A DNA stretch of 64,000 nt. Origin: CAZUCE01 sp964619265. GTDB lineage: Bacteria; Planctomycetota; UBA1135; GCA-002686595. Below, piece by piece: positions 1 to 8,017 of the stretch. The stretch is taken from NCBI GenBank assembly GCA_964619265.1, contig CAZUCE010000021.1, positions 4,208-68,207 of the forward strand. Reading direction: 5' to 3'. The number at the start of each line of letters is the position of its first letter. The first letter of the stretch is position 1. The notes under the pieces were generated by a model. It was not told the DNA's origin. It ran no database searches and saw only the letters and a list, made by a program, of their open reading frames with translations. A program made the position numbers and the translations under genes.

Positions 1-8
1 NNNNNNCT

Positions 9-1448
9 GGCGCGCCAGGGCCGGAAACCGGCCGATCCGAAGCCAATTTGCTCCCGGCAGGCTCCCAGGAGCCTGAAGCCGCGAAGGACGTCGCGGCTCC
101 CCGCCAAGCCGCCGCCGAAGCCTCCTCGAAGCGCAGCGCGGTCGATCGCGTGCGGCGCGGCGAGCTGGCCGCTGCGGCGGGCGAGCTGGCGGTGACCTTC
201 GAAGAATTGGACCGGCTGCTGGTCAGCCGCTACGCCCTCGCTCCCGATGGCAAGCGCGCGACCCTGTTCCTGGCCAAGACTCTGGTTCTAGATCAGCTGC
301 TGGCGGAGAGTCGAATCGAGATCGGCCGCGACGAATTGGCCGAGCGATTCGCCGAACTCGATGCCGAGGTGCGCGCCGGGGGCGGCCAGGGCCTGGACGT
401 TGAACTGGCCCGCAACGGCGTCGCGATCGAGACCTTCCTCGAGACCCTGAGGCTCGGGATGGCCCAGGAGATCCTCACCCGCCTGGCGCTGGGCCTCCCC
501 GAAGATCGGCCGGTCAGCGCCGACAACCAAGAACTGTGGCTGTCCCAGGAACTCGAACAACGCGGAGTCAAGCGGCTTCGCCCGCCCTACGAGAACGAAA
601 TCGTCGCCCGGGTCGGCACCCGCGACATTCACCTGGGCGAGCTGGGTCGTTCGCTGCGCGTTCAGCTGCCGGCCGAAGAGCTCCACGAGGCCCTTGAGCA
701 ACTGCTGCTGGAACGCTCGCTGCTCGCGAAGCTCGCGCCGATCCCCGAGGAGGCCTTTGCGGCTCAACTTGAGCTCGAGATCGAGCGGCGCCGGCTCGAA
801 GCCACCTCGGACCCAGCCTATTCCGGCGTGCCCTTCGAGGATTTGCTGTCGGCTTCCGGGCGGACGTTGGAAGGCCTGCGCGCCGACCCGGCCCTGCGCG
901 TTCGGGCGTTGGTCGAGCTGCAACTCGAGCGCGAGGCTACCGGGGACGCCCTGCGCGAGCGCTACCGCGCCGAGCAGTCGCGCTTCGACGATCAGTTTGG
1001 CGAATCCGTGACCGCGCGCTGGATCTACCGGGCCGCTCGCACGAGGGAGCAAAGCACCGCGGAGCGCGTCTTCCTCGAACAACTGGCGGGGCAGGCGACC
1101 GGCGAGCACCTGTTCGCGGCCCTCGCGCTCGAGCATTCCCAGCACACCGACTCGGCCGAGTTGGGCGGCAACATCGGCCAAATCCACCGGGCCGGATCTG
1201 GACTCGATCCGCGACTCGTCGACGCCCTGTTTCAGGCCACCCAAGGCGGCCCAGCCGCGCGCAGCCTCGGCCCGTTCGAGATCGACGGTGGCGTCGCTCT
1301 GCTGTGGGCCGGTGTCCGCCGGCCGGCCCCGCCCGAGGCCGAACTGCTCGAACAAGTCCGGGGCGAGCTAGCCAAGCGCTTGCTGCGCGGCGCCCTGCCG
1401 GGACCGGTCGTGACGTTCGTCGACCCCCAGCTCGCAAGCCCTCGCTAG
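9..1448 (+). CDS. PpiC/SurA-like peptidyl-prolyl isomerase, 5' end missing
   Basis: Probable periplasmic parvulin-type foldase. The reading frame stays open from the N-gap at the window edge, so the true start is probably outside; the first in-frame start seen is a TTG at 48. Counting from that TTG, a SurA-N-like helical region covers roughly residues 50-140. A second start of the same kind follows near residue 190 (VARVGTRDIHLGELG). A parvulin-like domain lies at about 320-440, with the family pattern HSQHTDSAELGGNIGQI. No signal peptide can be seen because the N-terminus is lost. It lies 91 bp upstream of the microcompartment genes on the same strand, but nothing links it functionally to them. 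The parvulin domain is divergent, so catalytic activity is uncertain and a chaperone-only role is possible. Confidence 0.6.
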   Translation, partial: GAPGPETGRSEANLLPAGSQEPEAAKDVAAPRQAAAEASSKRSAVDRVRRGELAAAAGELAVTFEELDRLLVSRYALAPDGKRATLFLAKTLVLDQLLAESRIEIGRDELAERFAELDAEVRAGGGQGLDVELARNGVAIETFLETLRLGMAQEILTRLALGLPEDRPVSADNQELWLSQELEQRGVKRLRPPYENEIVARVGTRDIHLGELGRSLRVQLPAEELHEALEQLLLERSLLAKLAPIPEEAFAAQLELEIERRRLEATSDPAYSGVPFEDLLSASGRTLEGLRADPALRVRALVELQLEREATGDALRERYRAEQSRFDDQFGESVTARWIYRAARTREQSTAERVFLEQLAGQATGEHLFAALALEHSQHTDSAELGGNIGQIHRAGSGLDPRLVDALFQATQGGPAARSLGPFEIDGGVALLWAGVRRPAPPEAELLEQVRGELAKRLLRGALPGPVVTFVDPQLASPR

Positions 1449-1539
1449 CGGGGCGGGCTCCCCGGGCTCGATCGGGTAGCCTGACGCCTCCCCCCCGCTG
1501 CCGCCCGAGTTGGTCTCCCGCACAGACCGCCCCCCGCCC

Positions 1540-1833
1540 ATGTTGATCGCCAAGGTCGTTGGAAGCGTCGTCGCCACCCGCAAGGACGAGAAGCTCGAGA
1601 ACCTCAAGCTGCTCGTTTGCCAGGTGCACGACCACCAAAACAAGCCCAAGGACCAGTACGTCGTCGCCGTCGATTCGGTCGGCGCCGGTCCAGGCGACAT
1701 GGTCCTGTACGCCACGGGCTCGAGCGCGCGCCAGACCACCCTGACCGACGGACGCCCCTGCGATGCGGTCGTGATGGCCATCCTCGACAGCTGGAGCGTC
1801 GGGGACAACAACGTCTACCAGAAGTACTCCTGA
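1540..1833 (+). CDS. EutN/CcmL-family microcompartment vertex protein 1
   Basis: Pentameric shell (BMC-P) protein that caps the vertices of a bacterial microcompartment. The 97-residue product has the usual length of the family. It shows the family start MLIAKVVGSVVATRK and the central turn VDSVGAGPGDMVLYATGSSAR, followed by a CDAVVMAILDSW strand. The ATG at 1540 is chosen because it begins the fold directly; an upstream GTG at 1510 would add ten residues with no family similarity. It is first of three adjacent pentamer genes, with 1 bp to the next, so the set is surely one transcript. Three pentamer paralogs beside a class II aldolase is the known pattern of planctomycete/verrucomicrobial (PVM-type) sugar-degrading compartments; assignment to that type is inferred from context. 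Confidence 0.93.
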   Translation: MLIAKVVGSVVATRKDEKLENLKLLVCQVHDHQNKPKDQYVVAVDSVGAGPGDMVLYATGSSARQTTLTDGRPCDAVVMAILDSWSVGDNNVYQKYS

Positions 1834-1834
1834 C

Positions 1835-2128
1835 ATGTACTTGGCACGCATCGTCGGCCAAGCCGTCGCCACCCAGAAGTACCCGGGCCTCGAGGGCGTC
1901 GCCCTGCAGTTGATCCAACCCCTCGATGAGGACGGGGCGGATTCCGGAGGTGTGCTCGTCGCCTGCGCGGCCATCTCGGTCGGACCCGGCGACTTCGTCA
2001 GCTACGTGGACGGCCGCGAAGCCGCCATGGCCTGCCCCGAGACCTACGTCCCGGTCGATGCGGCGGTCGTTGGCTTCGTCTCCCAGGCCGTGCGCGAAGG
2101 CGAGCCGATTTCGCCCCAAAGTTCCTAG
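1835..2128 (+). CDS. EutN/CcmL-family microcompartment vertex protein 2
   Basis: Second BMC-P pentamer of the tandem set, 97 residues. It starts MYLARIVGQAVATQKYPGL, matching the first strand and loop of the family, and carries the glycine turn CAAISVGPGDFVSYVDGREA and a C-terminal VDAAVVGFVSQAV strand. The start lies 1 bp after the previous stop and its stop 3 bp before the next start, implying coupled translation. It is clearly divergent from its two neighbours, so the three are old paralogs rather than a recent duplication. Different pentamers may occupy different vertices or assembly stages; that is inference. Confidence 0.92.
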   Translation: MYLARIVGQAVATQKYPGLEGVALQLIQPLDEDGADSGGVLVACAAISVGPGDFVSYVDGREAAMACPETYVPVDAAVVGFVSQAVREGEPISPQSS

Positions 2129-2131
2129 CCC

Positions 2132-2437
2132 ATGTTCCTCGCCGACGTCATCGGAACGGTTGTCACGCCGATCCAGATCCCCGAGTTGGGCGCGCGTACC
2201 CAGTTGCTGCTCCGCCCGGTCACGCCAGCCGGCGTGGGGACCGCCAAGACGCGCATCGCAATCGACAACGTGGGCGCCGGCGTGGGCGATCGCGTGATCG
2301 TCCTCGACGAGGGCAACGGGGGTCGCCAGGTCCTCGGCTTGCCGAAAGCCGCCATCAAGACCGTCGTGGTCGGCATCGTCGACCGCATCGAACACGAAGG
2401 CCGCGAGGTCTACGACCACCGCGAGCCGCGAGCCTGA
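2132..2437 (+). CDS. EutN/CcmL-family microcompartment vertex protein 3
   Basis: Third BMC-P pentamer, 101 residues. The first strand MFLADVIGTVVTPIQIPEL and the turn IDNVGAGVGDRVIVLDEGNGG fit the family, as does the closing strand IKTVVVGIVDRIEHEG. The product ends with a polar tail after the last strand. The aldolase begins 2 bp after its stop. No hexameric or trimeric shell gene follows in the window, so the facets must be encoded upstream beyond the gap or elsewhere. Confidence 0.92.
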   Translation: MFLADVIGTVVTPIQIPELGARTQLLLRPVTPAGVGTAKTRIAIDNVGAGVGDRVIVLDEGNGGRQVLGLPKAAIKTVVVGIVDRIEHEGREVYDHREPRA

Positions 2438-2439
2438 AC

Positions 2440-3177
2440 ATGAACCCCCTCGAAATGAACCCTGAAGGAGTGCCCGCCCGCGGCAGCTGGAGCGACGAGG
2501 AGACCCGTCTCCGTCAGGCGCTCTGCCGCATCGGTGCCCTTTGCTACCAGCGCAATTTCATCGTGGGCGCCGACGGCAACCTGTCCGTGCGCATGTCGGA
2601 CGGCACGGTTTTGATCACGCCCGCCGGCGCGATGAAGGGCTTCCTCGAGCCCCACCACCTGGCGCACATCAACCCCGACGGCAGCCTGATCGGCGACAGC
2701 CCGCGCTGCTCGACCGAAACCGGCATCCACCTGACCGCCTACGCCGAGCGACCCGACGTGAACGCGATGGTGCACGCGCACCCGCCCCACGCTGTCGCCA
2801 TGACAATCGCCGGCATCGACATGCAACTGCCGATCATTCCCGAGATCGTCGTCACCATCGGCGGCATCCCGACCACGCCCATGGCGACCCCGGGCACCAA
2901 CGAACTGCCCGACTCCATTCGCGAGACGATCCGCTGTTCCGACACGCTGATCATGAAGAACCATGGCTCGGTCTGCGTCGGCCCAAACCTCCTGGACGCC
3001 TTCAAGAAACTCGACATGATCGAGCACACCGCGCGAATCCTGTGGCTCGCCCACACCGCCCGCGGCGGCCTCGAGCCCCTGCCCCCCGAAGACGTCAAGA
3101 AACTGCTCGCCACCCGCAAGCTGCTCGGGATCGGCGGACGCAACACCCTAGAAAACAACTGCGGCCTGAATCCGTAA
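2440..3177 (+). CDS. Class II aldolase, fuculose/rhamnulose-1-phosphate aldolase type
   Basis: Zinc-dependent aldolase expected to split L-fuculose-1-phosphate or L-rhamnulose-1-phosphate into DHAP and lactaldehyde. The 245 residues carry E93, H112, H114 and H175, whose spacing (19, 2, 61) matches E73/H92/H94/H155 of E. coli FucA. The motifs VGADGNLSVR and MKNHGSVCVG are also present. Compared with FucA there is an N-terminal extension of about 20 residues and a C-terminal segment (about 215-245, ending GGRNTLENNCGLNP) beyond the catalytic fold. In PVM-type compartments such tails act as encapsulation peptides; here that is inference. It lies 2 bp after the third shell pentamer gene, which strongly suggests it is the compartment's signature enzyme. 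The exact sugar cannot be read from sequence. Confidence 0.9.
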   Translation: MNPLEMNPEGVPARGSWSDEETRLRQALCRIGALCYQRNFIVGADGNLSVRMSDGTVLITPAGAMKGFLEPHHLAHINPDGSLIGDSPRCSTETGIHLTAYAERPDVNAMVHAHPPHAVAMTIAGIDMQLPIIPEIVVTIGGIPTTPMATPGTNELPDSIRETIRCSDTLIMKNHGSVCVGPNLLDAFKKLDMIEHTARILWLAHTARGGLEPLPPEDVKKLLATRKLLGIGGRNTLENNCGLNP

Positions 3178-3428
3178 CGGGAAGCTCAACCGCGCCAATC
3201 TCTGAGGTGGATGCACAACAGGCAGCCGCCCCCCCACGCCGGCCCTTCCATCTGAATCGCCGTCCAAAATCAGTCGATCCAGCACAGAGCTCGAGTGAAG
3301 GACTTGGATCTGGAGCCGACCTCGTCCGAGGCAGGGCCCATTCGACGAAGTAGGCGCAGGATCCGTCCAGTGAGCCTTCGCGTGTCGAGGGCGTCGTGGC
3401 CTGTGGCTCTGCGCGGGAGACGGACTCT

Positions 3429-4082
3429 TTAGTCGCCCGCCGAGGTAGCGCCGCCCAGGAATGCGACCAAAAGGGCCGGAGGCTGGGCACCTGAGAGGGA
3501 AGAGGCTCCATTCAAGACGAAGCTGGGGACCGAGTGAATTCCTGCTGTGGTTGCCGCTGATTCGTCGGAGCGGACTTCGGAGCTAAATTCGTCGCCGGCA
3601 AGCACATCTTGGGTCCTTTGGGCGTCCAAGCCAGCTTGCGAGGCTAGCTGGGTCAACACGCTTGGGTCCCCGATCGAAAGTCCCTCGATGAGGTAGGCCG
3701 ACATGAGCCGCTCGCACAGCTCTTCGGCGCGCCCCCTCTCTCGGGCGAGCGCGATCAAGCGGTGTGCATCGAAGGTATTGCCTGGTTGAACCGCGTCGAA
3801 ATCAAAAGCCAACCCCTCTTCGGCCGCCGCCGCTGTCATGCGGTCGACCATCGACTGCCCCTCGCGGATGGACACCGAGTACTTGGTTGCGATTCGTTCG
3901 GCGTAGGTTCCTTTTGGCGGTGCGGTAGGCGGCGCGTCGGGTGCTAACTCGAAGGCTCGCCAGGTCACCTGAACGGGACGCTGCTTGCGAACACGTTCCA
4001 GAGCGCGGTCGAGCCGGCGCTTGCCCACGTAGCACCAGGGGCAGGCGATATCGGACCAAACTTCCAATTGAAGAGCTTGCAT
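3429..4082 (-). CDS. DsbA-family oxidoreductase, FrnE-like
   Basis: Thioredoxin-fold protein of the DsbA/FrnE/2-hydroxychromene-2-carboxylate isomerase superfamily, 217 residues. The active-site motif C14-P-W-C17 follows the first strand (LEVWSDIACPWC), an all-helical insertion fills about residues 60-160, and the cis-proline strand is GIHSVPSFVLNG. There is no signal peptide, so it is probably cytoplasmic, as FrnE proteins are. Likely roles are dithiol oxidation/reduction or stress protection. It is separated from the DUF1801 gene by about 25 bp on the same strand, so the two may share a transcript. About 250 bp between its stop and the aldolase stop hold no visible gene or clear hairpin. 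Confidence 0.85.
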   Translation of the reverse strand: MQALQLEVWSDIACPWCYVGKRRLDRALERVRKQRPVQVTWRAFELAPDAPPTAPPKGTYAERIATKYSVSIREGQSMVDRMTAAAAEEGLAFDFDAVQPGNTFDAHRLIALARERGRAEELCERLMSAYLIEGLSIGDPSVLTQLASQAGLDAQRTQDVLAGDEFSSEVRSDESAATTAGIHSVPSFVLNGASSLSGAQPPALLVAFLGGATSAGD

Positions 4083-4106
4083 GAGGAATCGATCGAGGGT
4101 GGTTTA

Positions 4107-4727
4107 TCAGCGAGTCGCCGTACGCTTGCCGGCCTTGCGCGTGGCCTTCTTGACCGTCCGCTTCGACGCGCGCTGGGTCGTTTTCTTGACAGCCTTTTTG
4201 GCCGTTGTCTTTGTAGACCTCTTCGTAGACCTCTTCGTTACTTTCTTAGCCACGCGCTTGCGTGCCGGCTTGCCGGGAGTTCCTCGGGCTGCCTCGTAGC
4301 CGGCGATGAACTTGTCTGCGCTGATGCGAGCGATCGCCTCCCCCACGACCTCGAGGGGCACGTCCTCGATCTTCTTGAAGCGCACGCAGGACTTGCCCAT
4401 GTCGAGCTTCTTCCCCGTCGCCTTCCAGGCTTTGACGAAACGCTCCTGTTCCTTGGGATCGGTGTAAATGCAGAACAGGTACAGCGACATGTGGTTCTTT
4501 TGGCTGGCCACGCTGGCGAACGGCAGCGGCTGCTTCGGATCGCAGTGGTAGCCGTCTGGGTAGACGCTGTGCGGAATGAAGTAGCCGAGCATTCCGTACT
4601 GAATGCCCTCCCGGAAGCCCTTCCCGAGATTCGCCTTGATCGTCTTTCGGATCGCGGTCAACGCCGCTCGGCGGTCTTTGGGGAGGGAAGCTAGGTACTC
4701 AGCAGGTGTGGCAAACGACTCAGACAT
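4107..4727 (-). CDS. DUF1801-type protein with histone H1-like basic tail
   Basis: A 206-residue protein in two parts. Residues 1 to about 146 resemble the DUF1801/YdhG-like fold (YLASLPKDRRAALTAIRKTI, IQYGMLGYFIPHSVYP, NHMSLYLFCIYTD). Residues 147-206 are an extremely basic, low-complexity tail built of K/R, T, S and A, with units such as KKVTKRSTKRSTK and KKAVKKTT. It contains proline only at its start and no acidic residues. This composition resembles the C-terminal domain of histone H1 and of bacterial H1-like proteins, and suggests nucleic acid or polyanion binding; the function is unknown. The ATG gives the family's usual N-terminus. The gene lies upstream of the DsbA-like gene on the same strand. 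Confidence 0.8.
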   Translation of the reverse strand: MSESFATPAEYLASLPKDRRAALTAIRKTIKANLGKGFREGIQYGMLGYFIPHSVYPDGYHCDPKQPLPFASVASQKNHMSLYLFCIYTDPKEQERFVKAWKATGKKLDMGKSCVRFKKIEDVPLEVVGEAIARISADKFIAGYEAARGTPGKPARKRVAKKVTKRSTKRSTKTTAKKAVKKTTQRASKRTVKKATRKAGKRTATR

Positions 4728-4854
4728 GCCTCTGATCCTAGCGCCCGGCCCGCAACTAGGATCCGCGGAACCTGCGCGCGCGGGCTTGCGCTGGGCTACT
4801 CGAACGCTCTGCGCTTGTGGAATGCCGGCGAAAGCAGCTCCCCCGAGGCCAGAC

Positions 4855-6516
4855 CTACCGCGTTGAGAGGTTCGCTTGGTTGCCGAAGAACGAAAACACC
4901 TGCCCTAGGGCCAGCGAGATTTGGACGTTGTCGGACCCGCCCGGAATTTCGTCAAACGGAAACGCCACGTCGAGGCGGAGGACTCCCCCGCCGAAGAGCT
5001 CTTTGGATCCCAGTCGCAGGCCGACCCCCGCCGATCGGAACGGATCGCCAAAGCCCTGGTCGCGTTCGGCCAGCCAACCCGCGTCGAAGAAGCCGACCAG
5101 TCCCAGCTCAAAGCTCGAGAACTCGAGACCGGTGTCGAAGCGCTCCTCCAGATTGAGGCGAATCCGCCGCTCGCCGGAGAACTGCCGCGCGGGATAGCCG
5201 CGCAAACCGTTGTCTTCGCCGAGGGTGACCTCGACCAGCAGATCCTCGGACTCGAAGACCTGGTCGAAGGTCAGGCTCCCGGCGAGCGTGTGCTGGCGAA
5301 ACAACTGATAGGCGTGCACAGACGTGCTCGCACTCCAGCCCACGGCGCGACCGGCCGCCTGACGCAGGCTGCCGCCAGCCGTGCCGGTTACATAGCTGCG
5401 CGAGGTCGGCGCGAAGGCTGTTCGGGCGCTTAGAAAAGCCGCCAGTTGAGTCTGGGAGCGTTCGCCGGATTCATCCCGGTAACTCGGCCCGGCCAGGAGC
5501 TCGATGGAGCTGCCGAGTGAGAGGTCTTGCACGAAGTCGAGGGTGTCGAGGCCGGTGACTTCGTCGAAGCGATCGAACCGATCGAAGCCGATCAGGGGCC
5601 CCGCGAACAGGGTCGTCGTATCGCCTGGAACCGTCAGCAACCCGGCCGCGGGTCCCGCGGCCGCGCCAAAGACCCGATCGTTGAAGCGCATCGACAGGCC
5701 GGTTCGCCAGCGAGCGCTGCGTGGTCCCCGGGCCCGGCTCCAGTCGGCGGAGAACGCCGTGGTTTGCTCGGGAACTTCGGCAACTGTGTTGCCGCCCTCG
5801 AAGAAGTCCACTTCGGCTTCGGTGTAGAACGCCCGGGTCGACCAGGAAACCCGGTCGCCCAGGTGCTGGAGCGGCTTGGTCAAGCTCACCCCGTAGCGCT
5901 CCCCCTCCTCGGTGACGCCGGCTTCGAGCCCAAGGCGCAGGAAGCGTCCGAACAGGTGTCGGTCCCGGTAACGCAGGGTCCCGGTCAGCTCCCCTTCGGT
6001 GTTTTCCTCGTAGCTGAGTACCAATTGGTCCCCCAGCCCCAGAAGGTTCGACTCACCGATCGTGCCCGAGATTTCGCCGACGTTTCCGACCAGCGCCCCC
6101 GAGGCGCCAAAGATAAACGACAGCCGATCGCGCGAGTCGACCGCAAGATCCACCACACCGGGGAGCTCCCCGGGAACGGCGCTCACCACCACCTCGCCGA
6201 ACAAACCGGTCGCCCGCAAGTTCCGCTCGAGTTCGCGGCGGTCGGCCTCGGTGATCGACTGGCCGGCTACGAACCACGCCTCGCGGTGGATCACGCCTTC
6301 GCGGGTCGTCCAGTGAATCCCGTTCACAAGCGAAGGCAGCACCCGTTCCAAGTCGGGATCCGGAAACACGTCCGAGGTGCTCACGCGCAACCTCCCAAAG
6401 GTGCCCAAGATCGTGCTGGGATCCGGCTCGACCTGGGAGAGGGAGTCGCCGACTTGCGACTCGGTTGTGGCCTGCGCTGGGGCCCAACACCCAAGCAAAA
6501 TCCATGCAGCGATCAC
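4855..6516 (-). CDS. BamA/TamA-like outer membrane barrel protein with short N-terminal POTRA region
   Basis: Omp85-superfamily candidate of 553 residues. A signal peptide (about residues 1-17) is followed by a short periplasmic part with one POTRA-like unit (about 65-130, including SITEADRRELERNLRATGLF). The rest has alternating beta-strands of a barrel (about 130-553). The hallmark RGY turn occurs as DNGLRGYPARQFSG near residue 440, and the last strand ends in an aromatic-rich region (LGQVFSFFGNQ). The start is a GTG whose ATG-less overlap (GTGA) with the preceding small gene's stop implies coupled translation. It is shorter than BamA (about 800 residues, five POTRA), so a substrate-specific secretion or surface-antigen role is more likely than general barrel assembly. 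Confidence 0.75.
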   Translation of the reverse strand: MIAAWILLGCWAPAQATTESQVGDSLSQVEPDPSTILGTFGRLRVSTSDVFPDPDLERVLPSLVNGIHWTTREGVIHREAWFVAGQSITEADRRELERNLRATGLFGEVVVSAVPGELPGVVDLAVDSRDRLSFIFGASGALVGNVGEISGTIGESNLLGLGDQLVLSYEENTEGELTGTLRYRDRHLFGRFLRLGLEAGVTEEGERYGVSLTKPLQHLGDRVSWSTRAFYTEAEVDFFEGGNTVAEVPEQTTAFSADWSRARGPRSARWRTGLSMRFNDRVFGAAAGPAAGLLTVPGDTTTLFAGPLIGFDRFDRFDEVTGLDTLDFVQDLSLGSSIELLAGPSYRDESGERSQTQLAAFLSARTAFAPTSRSYVTGTAGGSLRQAAGRAVGWSASTSVHAYQLFRQHTLAGSLTFDQVFESEDLLVEVTLGEDNGLRGYPARQFSGERRIRLNLEERFDTGLEFSSFELGLVGFFDAGWLAERDQGFGDPFRSAGVGLRLGSKELFGGGVLRLDVAFPFDEIPGGSDNVQISLALGQVFSFFGNQANLSTR

Positions 6517-6773
6517 AGGCGTTCGCCGAACAGGGCGATTCCTCCGATCGCAAAGGCCAACGACAAATTGATCGGGTCAAGCACCGTAGCCCGTAGCAGC
6601 ACGCGCAAGACGGTGCGCATCACCAACCCGCGCGAGAGTCCGTAATGGGCTGCCACTCGATCGAGTTCGGTGACGCCGCGAATGGTCCGCGCCAGCCAGC
6701 GCAGGGTCCAAAATCCTGCGAGACCTGCCGTCAGGCCGCGCACGAACACGTGCGGCTCCAGGGCGAGCGCCAT
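6513..6773 (-). CDS. Small membrane-associated protein of unknown function
   Basis: 86 residues. Two hydrophobic stretches can be seen: a weak one at about residues 8-30 and a clearer one at about 62-83 (LDPINLSLAFAIGGIALFG). A basic middle region (RVAAHYGLSRGLVMRTVLRVLLRAT) separates them. No family was recognised. Its start overlaps the previous gene's stop (ATGA) and its stop overlaps the next gene's GTG, so it sits in the middle of a tightly coupled three-gene operon ending with an outer membrane barrel. Context suggests an envelope role; this is inference. Confidence 0.7.
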   Translation of the reverse strand: MALALEPHVFVRGLTAGLAGFWTLRWLARTIRGVTELDRVAAHYGLSRGLVMRTVLRVLLRATVLDPINLSLAFAIGGIALFGERL

Positions 6774-7162
6774 CAGCCCAACGTGAGGGCCAAGATGACG
6801 TACAGGGTCGTAGCGACCAGCAGGACGAGCAAGCTCAGTCGTACCTCGCGCTTTTTCACCTCGATCGACTTTTCGATCAGTCGCTCGAGCCGATCGCCTT
6901 CCTCTTCGATCGACCGCCGCAGAGCGCGCACGGCCATCTCCTCCAGATCGCTGCGCTTTTCATCAAACGCGTCGGTGAGCACACGCTTCGCACTTTTTTC
7001 AGAAGCCTCGCGGACCGCTTCGACCAAGTTCTTGGAACGTCGCGGCGGGAGGATTTCCGGCCCACGTTCCACCAGCTCCCTTTGCTGGCCAGGGCTCTTC
7101 CGAGCGTTCTGCTGGGAAAGCTGATCGACCACCCGCTTCCAGGGGTTCTTGCCCTTGCTCAC
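6773..7162 (-). CDS. Charged coiled-coil protein with C-terminal membrane anchor
   Basis: 129 residues. The N-terminal 45 residues are polar and basic. Residues about 46-105 are highly charged and helical, a probable coiled coil (KNLVEAVREASEKSAKRV, EEEGDRLERLIEKSIEV). Residues about 109-128 form a single transmembrane segment at the C-terminus (SLLVLLVATTLYVILALTL). That is a tail-anchored topology with the bulk in the cytoplasm. No known family was recognised. It is the first gene of the coupled operon leading to the BamA-like barrel (ATGA overlap with the next gene), about 55 bp downstream of the fatty acid hydroxylase gene on the same strand, so it may belong to a longer transcript. Confidence 0.7.
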   Translation of the reverse strand: MSKGKNPWKRVVDQLSQQNARKSPGQQRELVERGPEILPPRRSKNLVEAVREASEKSAKRVLTDAFDEKRSDLEEMAVRALRRSIEEEGDRLERLIEKSIEVKKREVRLSLLVLLVATTLYVILALTLG

Positions 7163-7216
7163 GAGGTCCGCAGGGCGGGGGTTGGGCAGGGAAGGGCGGG
7201 ATCCATGCCCCCCATC

Positions 7217-8017
7217 CTACGGCGCAATCGTCTGCCGCCGCGAGGCCTTCCGGGGCCGCTTCCACAGCCCGAGAGGCTCCAAGATCAACCCCGCCCAGGA
7301 CTCTGGAGTTCGTTCGTGGACTCCGAATCGATCCGGCTGCACGCGCGGGTCCAGGTAGGTCCCAAAAGCCAGGTCCATGAGCGGGCACAGATTGGCGAAA
7401 TTAACCCGCGCATGGTGATCGACCTGGTGGTGCCAGCGATGCAAGCGCGGCGAGCCGAGCAAGTAGCGGAGCGGCCCCGGGTCGAGGGTCACGTTGGCGT
7501 GGATATAGAGCGCCCAAAGCCCCCGAAACATGGCCGCACCAGCCACCGCGCTGAGCGGAATCCCCAGCAGTAGCAGCGGTAGGTTCTCGATCAGACGGGT
7601 GAGCAGATTGTCGACCGGATGTTCGCGGTGGGCTGCCAGCCAGTCCACGTCGCGTGCGGTGTGGTGAACGCGGTGGAAGCGCCACAGGAAGCGATTGCGG
7701 TGAGACGCGCGGTGAAACCAGTACATCGCGCAGTCGGCGAGCAGAAGTGAAACCACCACTTGCAGAGCGATCGGCAAGCCGGCGAAGAAGCCTTGGAGAC
7801 CGGTCAGGGGCAGAGCCCGAACCTCGGTTGCGACCCAGGTCAAAGCCGCGACAACCGGAGCGGCCCACAGGAGGTATTGGCCAAGAAAGAACGCAAAATC
7901 GGTTCCGAGCTTCGGCCGAAGGACAGCCTGCTGGTTGGCCTGGTGAAGGCGTTCGAGCGGGAAGAACACCAAGAGCAGAATCCCGAACGAAAGGAGGGTA
8001 CCGAGCGGAGTGTTCAC
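7217..8017 (-). CDS. Sterol desaturase / fatty acid hydroxylase family di-iron membrane protein
   Basis: Integral membrane non-haem di-iron oxygenase, 266 residues. It has the full histidine-cluster set of the superfamily: H102-RAS-H106, H115-RV-HH119, H173 in YIHAN, and H193-RW-HH197. About four hydrophobic segments precede or flank the clusters (residues 5-22, 40-65, 75-97, 145-170). These enzymes hydroxylate or desaturate acyl chains, sterols or carotenoids; the substrate cannot be assigned. Its ATG overlaps the stop of the SSK-motif gene (ATGA), so the two are co-translated, and that small protein may be a partner. Confidence 0.9.
   Translation of the reverse strand: MNTPLGTLLSFGILLLVFFPLERLHQANQQAVLRPKLGTDFAFFLGQYLLWAAPVVAALTWVATEVRALPLTGLQGFFAGLPIALQVVVSLLLADCAMYWFHRASHRNRFLWRFHRVHHTARDVDWLAAHREHPVDNLLTRLIENLPLLLLGIPLSAVAGAAMFRGLWALYIHANVTLDPGPLRYLLGSPRLHRWHHQVDHHARVNFANLCPLMDLAFGTYLDPRVQPDRFGVHERTPESWAGLILEPLGLWKRPRKASRRQTIAP

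Noticed and set aside
288..1355. Long minus-strand open frame opposite the PpiC-like gene
   Set aside because: Product is low-complexity (Arg/Gln/Leu) and mirrors codon bias of the plus-strand gene; typical of GC-rich DNA.
3178..3428. Open frames between the aldolase and DsbA-like genes
   Set aside because: No family similarity and composition unlike neighbours; treated as intergenic.
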